Assembly (NCBI RefSeq): GCF_030272615.1
Contig: NC_081414.1
Span: 231,511,733 to 231,575,732, forward strand
Reading direction: 5' to 3'
Source: Cryptomeria japonica
Lineage: Eukaryota > Streptophyta > Pinopsida > Cupressales > Cupressaceae
DNA length: 64,000 nt
The position numbers and the translations under genes are program-made. Each line of letters begins with the position of its first letter. Position 1 is the stretch's first letter. The notes under the pieces are model-generated. The model saw only the letters and a list, made by a program, of their open reading frames with translations. It made no database searches and was not told where the DNA came from. Shown here one piece after another: positions 34,401 through 46,400 of the stretch.

Positions 34401-37400
34401 AAGCCCAAAATATGAAAACTCTTCGACCAAGCCAAACTTGTCTTTCCGAAATCTCTACAAAAGCCTAAACACAAAAACATTAACCAGTGAATCCTTTCTA
34501 ATCAACCTATAACTCTGAATGAGCTACACCGAATTAATCAAGGAGGATGTTTCACCACCATGGCTAATCTTCTCTACGAGGGTTTTCGTCCTCTAGAAGG
34601 CTAATACAAACCAAGTTCAATTCCATAGAACCCCAAGGGTTTCACCAGAGAGAAATCAAATAATCTACATAAAGCAAATGAACTCCCTAAATCACCTTTT
34701 TATATTTTTTTTCCTGCCAAACTTTCCGGAAGTTATTTTAAAATTATTTTTTAATTAAATGCTCCTTTTTGCTCAAAAAGACCATATTTATGATATAATA
34801 ATAATATTTGATATGCAAGGTCATAATTTATATGTCTACGAAAACTTCAAATTCTCTTTCTAATGAGCTATTACGCAAAGGTGCTTAATAAAGCATTTTA
34901 ATAAAATTAAGCAACCTTGTTAAATTAATTCATTAAAACCAATAATACACCCAAGTTGCAGAACCTACCAAAAAGCATCAAAATCAAAATCTAACCATAC
35001 TAGAATGATACAGTGATAAATAATGAAAATCAGGGCTGACTTGGTGATTTACTAAAAATAGATTCTTTCTCCAAGAATCTTGGAGAACACATCAGAAACA
35101 GACATAAAACTTCCCCTCTAAAAGGGCTGATGGTCACTGAGAAAGCCAAAGCTAACTACAATGTCAAAGTGACCAAAAATGGGGACATTACACAAATCTA
35201 TCGTAACAAAAAGTAAATAGAACTTTTAGCCTTTAAGTTGAAGCTGATAGCTGATTAAATTCCATTCCATTCATGTGATTTTTAAATATTTTCAATAAAT
35301 ATCAAATTGACTTCAAAAGTAGGATTTGATCAAATCTAAAGTAATTCGTTAATCCAACATATAACTCCAAAACCAAAGCAAGCATTCAAATATTGATTAT
35401 TATTTGCTACACAAATCTTTTCAATAATCCTTCAAACTACAACTTCCCCAAATACCAAAAACATATCTTAAAATGATCTTTCACTCTTCAACACAAATCT
35501 CCACAAATTCCATGTAAAGACCCTGCTGAATTTGTCTTTAAATTTTCGCCCCAATATTTTGTTTCACTATTATGCATGAACACTGTATTGTTGAATGTAT
35601 AGTTTCAGTTGTGCACATTTGATAGATTCGTTGTTTGTGTGTTTTCTTTCATATAATGCATTGAAGTTCATAAATAAATAGAAGGGAAAGAACACCAGTT
35701 TGTAATTCTATGCTAGGAATAATAATAAACAAATGCTGGAAAAGTATTGCTCTCTATTACTCATATGATCAATATGAAACTATTAACATTATCTCAAAAT
35801 ATACCACAAGAATTCCAATACATGGAAATTCGCTGAGAGCAGAAAATAACAAATTGCACCTTACAATTCATGCACAAGAATGATAACCAGCAGCAATGAA
35901 TGATCGATTTCAATAATATAATGCCTGCATTCACAGGCGCTAGGCATTAGAAAGCAATGATATATACCAGGCCGCCATCAGAACAAGCAAACTCCTCACA
36001 TCAGCAAAGACTAAACCAGTTCAAACCAAAGGAGAACAGTCCCATCTCCAAGCAATAGTCAGCCACTACTCATGCCAAGCTCATGCTATGATAGGAGGGC
36101 TCTAGTGCTAAAGGACCAATGCTAAAAAGGAGACCCTGCATTTAAATGAAAAGGCCGGTGATGGTAACCAGCATAAAATATGAAGTAGCCTCTCCTTATA
36201 ATAGCCGCATGACCTAGGTGTCCTCTCTATTGAAGTCACCCTCACAAAGTAATCCCATGCGAAAGTAAAGTATTTCAGACTTATGCCACAATATTATTCA
36301 CATAATATTTAACCCTCGGCTTCCAAAATATTATCTCCAAACAATGTCACTCCAACTGAGAAAGCCACACCCACTCACAATAATTTTTTTAATCAAATAC
36401 AAATTTCAGCGCGAATAATGTCTTCAAAATATAATCTTCCAATACCCAAAATGAAGACTTTAGGCAAAATGTCCATGGTAATAATTGTTATTTTATACCC
36501 TAGGTATGTTAATCAGATTCATGTATTTGATTATGCCCTAGGTTGTAATCAGATTTGCAGTATTTTAGTAAACCAACATAGATTAATTGTGCCCTAGATT
36601 GTAATCAGATTTGCAGTATTTAATAAGCCAACATAAATCAGAAATAGAACAGCAGACAAACAAGCATACCCTGGGAAAACCTCCAAGGAGGAAAAACCCA
36701 GCATGAAAGACCCACAGGTCAGATTATATATTCTCCTCTAAATATAAGTACAATACTTAGCTTGAATCTGATCTTCACATATCAGATCTGTCCCTTGTAT
36801 GCTTCAAAGGCTTGCATCAAGATCCACTATGTCCTCTTGGACAATTTCGCACCAAGCTGAATAAGTTCACAATCTTCCTTAAGTTCGCACCCTTCTTAAG
36901 ACTTCGCACAGAAGAGCTAAATCACTTTGTATATTATCGAACTTGATGATGATTGACTAACAAATTGTCATTTATTTATATGCATCATTTATTCTTTGAA
37001 ATGTAAGTCGGCCTCCTTGGATTTTGGCGCCAATGTTAAATGGCGTGTGTTTTAGGATAGTGTGGCATTTGTGAATAGGGTCACGTTACTCTAGGATAGG
37101 ACCCGGTCCTAAAATGGGGTTCGGATGTTGCCTTAAGGCAATCCGAACCCCTATATCCCTAGTTACAATCAACACTCCCTCTTAACTAGGGAGGAGGAGA
37201 ATACATAATCTAAACCTTTAAGTTCCATCTAGCACACAAGCATAGAATGGATCTAGCACACAAGCATAGAATTACATCTTCCACCTAGCACATAAGCATA
37301 GGATGGTTCTAGCACACAAGCATAGAAAGTGTAATATACCAGTGGGTCTTTACATTATTACAATTATCCATCTAGCACACAAGCATAGATTGGATGTAAT

Positions 37401-40400
37401 TCATTCTTGCACACACACAAGGAATGATTCAAAGTGCTACACATAGTCACTGAGATTGAAGCTCCCTCTCAATCAGGATTCCGTTTTCCATGACCCCAAG
37501 TCTATCTCTGAAGTACTCGAACTTCACTCTGGATAAAGGTTTGGTGAGGATGTCAGCAATCTGTTCATCTATGCTAATGTACTTTAGATGAATGGCGCCT
37601 CTCTGCACCATATCCCGAATGTAATGATAGTGTGTTTCCATATGTTTGGACCGATCATGAAATACAAGATTTACTGCCATCTTTATACAGCTTTGATTAT
37701 CACAATGAATGGTGGTGGGATCATTGGCTTGACCAAATAAACCAACAAGGAGCTTACGAAGCCACACTGCTTCTCTGGATGCAACAGATGCGGCAATGTA
37801 CTCAGCTTCTGTTGTGCTTAATGCTACCGAAGATTGCTTTCTGCATGCCCAAGAGATTACTGCGGAGCCCAAGTTGAAGCAAATGCCTGAAGTGCTTTTC
37901 CTGTCCTTGACACTTCCTGCCCAATCTGAATCTCAGTAGCCTTTCAAAAGAATTGGGGTATTAAGTGAATACTTCAGCCCATAACCAATCGTGCCACGTA
38001 GGTATCTTAGAATGTGCTTGGCAGCAACCAGGTGAACATGTTTAGGTGAGCTCATGAACTGACTAAGAGCATTAACCGCATAATAGATATCTGGCTTAGT
38101 ATTGACTAGGTACATCAGGGAGCCAATCAACTGCCTGTAATCAGAGGGATCTGCAAAATCAGAGTTAGCTGCAGAAACACTTAACTTCTTTAAGTTAGAT
38201 TCCATAGGAGTACGCATAGGTTTACAATCTATCATTCTAAATCTTTTCAAAATATCAATAGTGTATTTTCCCTTACTTAGAAAGATTTCATTAGCTCTTT
38301 GCCATACTTCTAACCCTAGGAAGTAATGCATTAGACCTAAATCCTTGATTTCAAATTCTGAGGCTAATTCCTTTTTACATCTCAATTTATTTTCACCCGT
38401 GAGAAATAAATCATCTACATACAAAACTAAAATAAGCATCTCATCATTATAAACTTTCAAGTAAATGTTAGCATCAGCATCATTCTTGGAAAACCCTAAA
38501 CTTAGTAAGTACTTATCAATTCTTTCATACCAAGCGCGAGGAGCCTGTTTGAGCCCATATGAGGCTTTCTACAACCTGCAAACATGAGAATCTCTTTTAT
38601 GGATTACATAACCTTCTGGTTGCTCAATATAGACTTCCTCCTCAATGACACCATTAAGGAAGGCTGTCTTAACGTCCATTTGATGCAGCTCCCAACCTTT
38701 GGCTGCAGCAATAGCTATTATAGATCTAATAGAGGTATATCTAGCAACAGGGGCAAAGGTTTCTTCATAATCTATTCCTTCCTTTTGAGAAAAACCACGT
38801 GCTACAAATTTAGCTTTATATTTTTCAATACTACCATCAGCATTATGTTTAATTTTAAACAACCATTTAGAAGAAACGACAGACTTACCTTTGGGTCTAG
38901 GTACAATGTCCCAAACATCATTCTTGATGATAGACCCATACTCTTCATCCATGTCTAATTTCCAAGCATGATGGGACATAGCTTCTCCGATATTGTGGGG
39001 TTCAGACTCAATTATATTGCACATCACAGAAATGTAGTTGGCGTGATTTTGGACACTCTTGCTATTTCTGAAGGTTCCTCTTGGAGCAGCAAACCCTTCA
39101 GCATCTTGAATCGTATTTCTAACCCAAAGTGGTATCTTCTTGCAGACCACAATATCCTGAGGAATATCGGTAGATTGCATGGGTTCTGATGAGTCATTCT
39201 GAACTTCTTGATTTGGAAGATCAGTAGACTCCTCCTGTAACTCAGGGTTAGCATCAACAATTGAATCTTGATTTTCCATCACCATATCATTATTGCTGGT
39301 TAATTAACCTTTAGATCTTTTGAAAGCAATATCTTCTTCAAAAGTTACATCTCTACTTAACTCAACATACCTTTGACCTGAAATGTAGATCCTAAAGGCT
39401 TTGGAAGATTCGTTGTATCCTACTAGGATGCCTTTCTTTCCAGATGGATCCAGCTTGGTTCGTTTTTCTTTAGGCACGTGAACATACACAGGGCTTTCGA
39501 ATATTCTTAGGTGACTGATGTCTGCTTTTGACTCCAGAAAAGGCTTCTTCAGGTGTCACATCCTTTAGGACTCGATGAGGACATCTATTCTGAATATAAA
39601 CTGCGGTTTTGGATGCTTCTGCCCATAGAAAAGGTTGCAAGTCCTGATCATGTATCATGGCTCTTGCAACTTCAACAATGGTCCTGTTCTTTCTTTCAGC
39701 AACTCCATTTTGCTAAGGGTTGTAGGGAACACAGAACTCCCTCTTAATTCCTGCTTTAACACAAAAATCATAGAAGCTACCTGAGGTGTATTCACCTCCA
39801 TTGTCAGACCTCAAACATTTAATTCAATTTCCTGTAGTATTTTCAACTAAGGCTTTGAATTCTTTAAATCTCTTTAGGACTTCTTGAAACTCTTTAGTTT
39901 TAAGAAAATAGATGCATGTTTTCCTAGAGAAATCATCTATAAAGATAACATGATATAGGAAACCGCTAGGAGATGCTATAGACATAGGACCACATAAATC
40001 TGAATGAATAAGTTCTAACCTTTCTTTAGCCCTACTATCGCTTTTATGAAAGGGATTCTTTACATTCTTACCCATTGCACAACCTTTACAAGCATCATCA
40101 TGAGATAAACTGAGGTTAGGCATACCTTTGACCATTTTACCGAGAGTGCAAAGAGCTTGAAAGTGAAGATGACCCAATCTTCTATGCCATAGCTCGCATG
40201 ATTCAGGGGTCTCATGAATGAGAGCTTGAATTGGATTAGCTGCAAGCTTATATAAACTATCATATCTATTTCCAATAATACGAGCAGATTTGAAATTAGA
40301 TTTCTTAGGCCAAGCGAATACTTTCCCTTCAGAAAATGCTATTTGCAAACCCTTATCTTCTAGAGCCGAAATGGAAATAAGATTTCTTTTAATACCAGGT

Positions 40401-43400
40401 ACAAAGAGAATATCACAGAGTTGTAAGGAAATACCAGAATCTAGTTTTAAAGAGGTAGTGCCAGAACCTTTTACGGAGTATCGAGCATCATCACTGATTA
40501 CTACATGAAGATTGGTGTCTTTTTCAATCAGATCTGAGAGATGCTCACGAAATCCTGAGATGTGTCTGGAGGCACCACTATCAAGTATCCACGTATTGCT
40601 GTCCGTAGGAACATTGCTAGAAAGAGCAGACATAAGAAGGTAGTCTTCACTTTGTTCGGCAACTTCATTTAAGTTGGCTTCCCTTTCCTTTGGGTCATTC
40701 TGACAATCTCTGGCATAGTGATCATATTTGTCACATCTGAAGCAACGAATGTGAGCGGAATCTCCTGACTTTTTCCTTGGATCATAGCAGGAGGATCTAA
40801 AATCTTTGCTTCTCTTCTCTTTCTTCCAATGACCAACTTTCCTAGATTTAGATAAGAGAACATGATTATCTTTGAGAGAGTTCTTGAGTTTTCCTCCTAC
40901 CTCAATTCGAGATTCCTCTTCGATGCAATCAGATTGAAGACGTTCAAAGTTGGGACGATCGGCTCTTCCACCAATGCTACGAATGAATGGTTCCCATTCA
41001 TCACGTAGACCATTTAATGCAATCATAACAAGGTCTTTATCTGAGATTTGGCAATCAAGAGTGCTTAGCTTGTCCTTTAGTTCATTGATCTTCATGATGT
41101 AGGCTATGATTGAGTCTTCTTCTTTCATTTTCATGTGAAGAAGTTGTTGTCTTAGGGCAAGAGCCCTGTTGAGATTGTTGACTTCATACATCCCTTCCAA
41201 GTGTTTGATCATTTCTCTGGCAGATACAAACTTTCATATGACGGTGACAAGATGATTCTTGACAGACTCAATTATGATCCTTCTAGCTTTGAGGGAATCT
41301 TTCTTGAACAGTTTCAGCTCTTCAACATCTTCTGGAGGAGACAGCCTTCTTCTTCTACAAATTTCAGTAGATCATTCTCTTCAAGGATCAATAGAATACG
41401 AACTTTCCAAGCAGCAAAATCAATGGCTCCCTCAAGCCTATCTTCAGCCTTCAAACCTGACATCTTTAATCTAAACACAAACAACAGCTATATGCAACAA
41501 TTGATTTGCTAAAATCAGAAGTTAATAACACCTATAGCTCTGATACCATGTTATTTTAAACCCTAGGTATGTTAATCAGATTCATGTATTTGATTATGCC
41601 CTAGGTTGTAATCAGATTTGCAGTATTTCAGTAAACCAACATAGATTAATTGTGCCCTAGATTGTAATCAGATTTGCAGTATTTAATAAGCCAACATAAA
41701 TCAAAAATAGAACAGCAGACAAACAAGCATACCCTGGGAAAACCTCCAAGGAGAAAAAACCCAGCATGAAGGACCCACAGGTCAGATTATATATTCTCCT
41801 CTAAATATAAGCACAATACTTAGCTTGAATCTGATCTTCACATATCAGATCTGTCCCTTGTATGCTTCAAAGGCTTGCATCAAGATCCACTATGTCCTCT
41901 TGGACAATTTCACACCAAGCTGAATAAGTTCACAATCTTCCTTAAGTTCGCACCCTTCTTAAGACTTCGCACAGCAGAGCTAAATCACTTTGTATATTAT
42001 TGAACTTGATGATGATTGACTAACAAATTGTCATTTATTTATATGCATCATTTATTCTTTGAAATGTAAGTCGGCCTCCTTGGATTTTGGCGCCAATGTT
42101 AAATGGCGTGTGTTTTAGGATAGCGTGGCATTTGTGAATAGGGTCACGTTACCCTAGGATAGGACCCGGTCCTAAAATGGGGTTCGGATGTTGCCTTAAG
42201 GCAATCCAAACCCCTATATCCCTAGTTACAATCAACAATAATCTTCTGCAACCAAACTCGACTTACTACAAATTTGGCTTCAAAGGAGACACCATAAATT
42301 TGATCAATACAATAGAGAAAGCACTGCAACATACCATAGTGATATTTCCTGCAACTGGCTAGGGCAGATCATCTCACTACCAAAACCAACAACCCTTAAG
42401 GTTTTCGTCCTAGGCCTCAAGCTTCAAGAAACTCTCCAAAACAATATTAGAAATAACCAAGCATATCTCAAATGAGGCCTAAGCTACTCTTTTATAACCA
42501 CTGGACAAGCTTCTAGACAACTTTTTAGGTTTTCCCCCTCATTTTAATTTAAATTAGAACTGAGGGAGATAATGACTTTATCAAAATCTAACTTAATTAA
42601 CCATTAAAGTCACTTTATAACTTTATTAAGTTAATTAAATAATATTACCCTTTTAATATGCTTTCGACAAGTAATATTAAATAATTAAATTAATTAATTC
42701 CCTTAATCCTGATTATAGCCTATGGGAATTAAATAGGCTAATATGTCCTCATGAGCGACTACACAGAAGGGGACATTAAATTTCATATATTAAGTACACT
42801 TGCAAATCCCATATGAATCCACTCACAAACTAGCTAGGACAATTTCTATCTTCAAAACCAATAGTTGTCATAGGATTTCATCCTAGGGCAAAAAGATGAA
42901 CAATTGCTCAATCGACAAAGTTGGATTTTAAAAAATAGAATGCGAAGAATGAATTTGCTTTCCTTTTTATACCTTTTTGAATTATTTGACATATTATACT
43001 TCATTTCCCCCCTCAAAGTGACTTCTAAAATTCATTTCTAATTTAATTTTAATTTCTGCTCCAAAATAAGTCACTTTTTCATAAACTGTCCAGCTTTCAT
43101 TATTAATTGAATATAAGTAGCTCATAAAATGAATGTCTTTAGATTAATTTAATTAAATAAATATACCCTTGCCACAGAGAATTCAAATAGGCCAAAGGTC
43201 TCTGCCAATTGTTCATGACATTGAAGAGGACATTACATATAGATAGTATTGTAGAGAGCTATAAGTCAAATATCAATAGAATTCAAAATATTTTCTTTCT
43301 TAGGAATCAGAGCGAAAGAAAGAATTATTAAGAAATTTTAATTTTTGTTTTGAGGTGCAAAGTTCCTTAGATGGCACCAAAATGTCATCTTTGACAATAT

Positions 43401-46400
43401 CTCAAAAAACTTGAAAAAACTCAACAAGAAAACCAATCGGACTTAGGGTTTTAGTCTTTTTCATCATAAAAACTATCTACTCAAGGCCATCCATGGAAGT
43501 ACTGCCATTAAGGAAGGAATTATCTTTATGTGAGATAAGTTTAGGAATACAGCTCAAAATTGTATCCCCACAATCAGCAAAGAAATAAATGGGGGCTCTG
43601 AATGACTGATGAAAGTAAGAAACAACTTCAAGTGGGATATCTTGAATAGATTCAATCTTGGACCCATTATGAGGATGATGAAATTAGGTGGGGAATTTAG
43701 TCTACTTCAACTTTGCTCAGTTTAAGTGGATGAACACCAAACCCAGTAACCAATTAGAGAATCTCCAAATGAGTCAAGAGAGATCATGAAATTCATCGCC
43801 AATGCAACCACATCACTTATCATCTTCGTTTCAATTTTTTTCTCCACATAGCTAGAAAGTAGGGCATTCATTTTCTTTGCACTTCATGCACTTTTGTACA
43901 AAACTGGCCATCACAGCGAGCAATTTGAGCAAGGTAATATTTCAATCAATTGATATCTCTTTCCATATTCAACCCACAACAATTGCAGCTCACCGTGCCC
44001 TTGATCAGAACCGGTGGTGCCCATTGCACATTGAGGGTTTTAGACATTGCAGGGAAAATTCAGCAACATTACAGCAAAGTTTTCATTCTTCTGAATTTGA
44101 AATTTAAAAAAAAAAGAAGACAAAGCAAATACATGTCCAACTGCACTCAAGTTGTCAATGAACCCTTCATCTTGCACTCCTAATCAGTTGATAAATGATT
44201 CACGCCATGAGATATTAATCTGTTAAAAAAAAGGCACAAAAAAAGGCTTTTTACAAAGGTCAGTTTTTTTTTCAGTGGCCAAGTTGCTGCCAAAAACTTG
44301 CTGAAATACTGGCAAGTTTTTTGCCAGACATGGTGCACAAATCTGTAGCGAGTTACTCAGCCAGCAAAGAAATTGTGACTTTTAAACATTATCTTTCTGT
44401 AGGGAATAAGGAACTGTCAAACATTTAATTTAGGGCTGCAGGCAATACTGCCAGTCATGGCAAGATAGATAACAGGTTGTCACACTTTTTCTCTAAACCT
44501 TGCCTTGGAGAACAGTTCTACATCATGATTGTTGGGCAGGCATTCAAGCCAATTTTGAAGCTATTTGGCAGTGCCTCTCCCTTGCCATTTGTATGCTATT
44601 AGGAGATGTAAATGCCAAGCTGTCTCACAATGCTCTTCATTCAAAATACAAACTTTATGCTCAGAGATGTCTAGTCAAATTAAGGCTAAATTACTGCTAC
44701 TCTTCAAAGTTCCTGGCCAAGTTCTTGGTTTTATGAATATAGGGAGGTAAATGCATGTACCAATGTCTGTAAACAATTGTATATTTGCTAATAGTTTCAA
44801 GTGTGCTTCCCCACTAAAACCAAAATCTAGGTGCAGGTTGTCTCTTTATGTTCATTATTGTCAATGTATATACAAAAGAAAAAAAATTGGCAAAATAAAC
44901 TTCCCAGCGACATTTCAAATGCCCCACAACACTGAAAACAAATAAGTTATTAACTAATAAATTTGAACTCTTAATAACTGCAATTCTTAAGGATGTTATA
45001 CTAATTAAATATCTATTCTGAATAAATAGTTATTCATCTTCAGTCTAATCCATACTTACTTTTAATTACTTGAAAGTAAAACAATTAAGTACATAACTAA
45101 TAAATTTGAAGTCTTTATAAAAAAATTCTTAGGGATGTCATATTAATTATGTTGGTGTTGGAAATAAGCCACACCCGGACTGACGATGGACTGGTCCAAG
45201 AAGGGCCAGTAGCTCAGTGGTAGAGCACTCCAGCAGCGTATGGAAGGTCCTAGGTTCGAGTCCTAGCTGGTCCATGGCTCAACAAATTAAATATCTAATC
45301 TGCATTAATAGTTATTCATCTTCATTTTAATCCATATGAATAGCATAGAATACAAAATAGTTATATGAAAGCACCAACACAGTGCTTAGGGAAACCTTGG
45401 AAACAATTTGTAACGTGGAACAAAAGGAGACAGAAATCTCATTATCCTGTGGGTGTTCTGTATTCCACAAAAGATTCTAAACACCATCACCCTGCTTATT
45501 TTATTTTTCACTCAAGTCGCTGTTAAACATTCACATTTGTGTTCCTAAAATCCCATTCAAGGTTCCCAGTTTGCAAGTTTTCTGTAGAATCATTTGAGAA
45601 CCATCAACTAAAAAAAATTCCACCACAACCAATGTTTGAAAATTATAGAATACTATTTATCATGCAACAGTTAATGAACATAAATTCTTATTTGATCTTC
45701 TTCTACAGATGGACCAATACCAACTCTGTAACAATGCTTAACCACAAATACTAATAATAAGTCTAATGTCACCTTTTTTCCTTTTTTGTACTATTCTTAT
45801 AACCGTTGTTTACAGTGACTATGGACTAAACAAGCTATTTCCACTTAACATGAACTATGGAATTTTATTGAAGGTTTATGTCCCTTAATTCCATCTTAAA
45901 CTATTGCAATAAGGGGCCCACTATCTGAATGGTACACAATAGGCAGACAGGCTCTCACTGGTTGCTAACAAATTTCCGTCATCTTTGTAATTTTTATCTC
46001 TAGTTTCTTTTCACTCTTTTGCCCACGCTGATGGAGATCAGAAAATTTACAAGCCTTTCATCTCAATATATTACCAAATGTTGGATTTCACATTTGTTTT
46101 ACTGCCCAAATTTTTGGCAAATTGTCAGTGTTTACACGTCACTTTTTTTTTTTTTTTGAAAAAGAAAAAGTGCTTATATATCAATAAATTTGGAGGTTAA
46201 AAAAATTACACAAACAAACATAATGCTTGTTGAGGATGAGTATAGCACGTGATTTTGTGCCAAAGAAGCACTAAAAGAACTTTGTATAGTACTAGCGTAG
46301 AGTTATAAGCAACAAAAGCTCTTCAGATTTGTTTTTCCCTCATTCTGTTACAAAAAGCAAACTTACCGTTTAGCATAATTGTCAAACATATATGACCACG

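Larger units (their letters stand above)
30116..36485. other. GDPDL intron sequence, old repeats
   Basis: No gene seen. 31000-32300 has recurring TTGGTGTC-type short strings and no domain. 33180-33800 is extremely AT-rich. Two possible old elements are listed separately. Just left of copia-2 the sequence resembles pieces near 34500 and 42300 (shared GGTTTTCGTCCT-like text), suggesting that copia-2 landed in an older dispersed repeat. Confidence 0.4.
36486..42237 (-). mobile_element. copia-2: complete Ty1/copia retrotransposon, TSD ATAAT
   Basis: Minus orientation. Both LTRs are 689 bp: 5' at 42237-41549 and 3' at 37174-36486. TSD ATAAT lies at 36481-36485 and 42238-42242. The primer site TGGTATCAGAGC reads from 41548 downward. 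The polypurine tract lies at 37185-37175. The LTRs differ at about a dozen positions by eye (near 1.7 percent), so this is one of the younger insertions in the giant intron. Gag-pol is broken repeatedly. It belongs to a different copia family from copia-1 and copia-3 by gag and LTR sequence, but shares the 3' stem-loop array architecture. Confidence 0.97.

Noticed and set aside
39713-39715. Programmed readthrough of the shared integrase stop
   Set aside because: The following CAA AAT does not fit the known plant readthrough context, the shared stops are TAG in one element and TAA in the other, and other unshared stops are present. Independent decay is simpler.
45203-45274. Functional tRNA gene
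   Set aside because: The A and B boxes and acceptor stem look right, but the anticodon loop is 8 bases, the stem is only 4 bp and U33 is missing. LTR-type borders and a 5 bp TSD explain the locus better.
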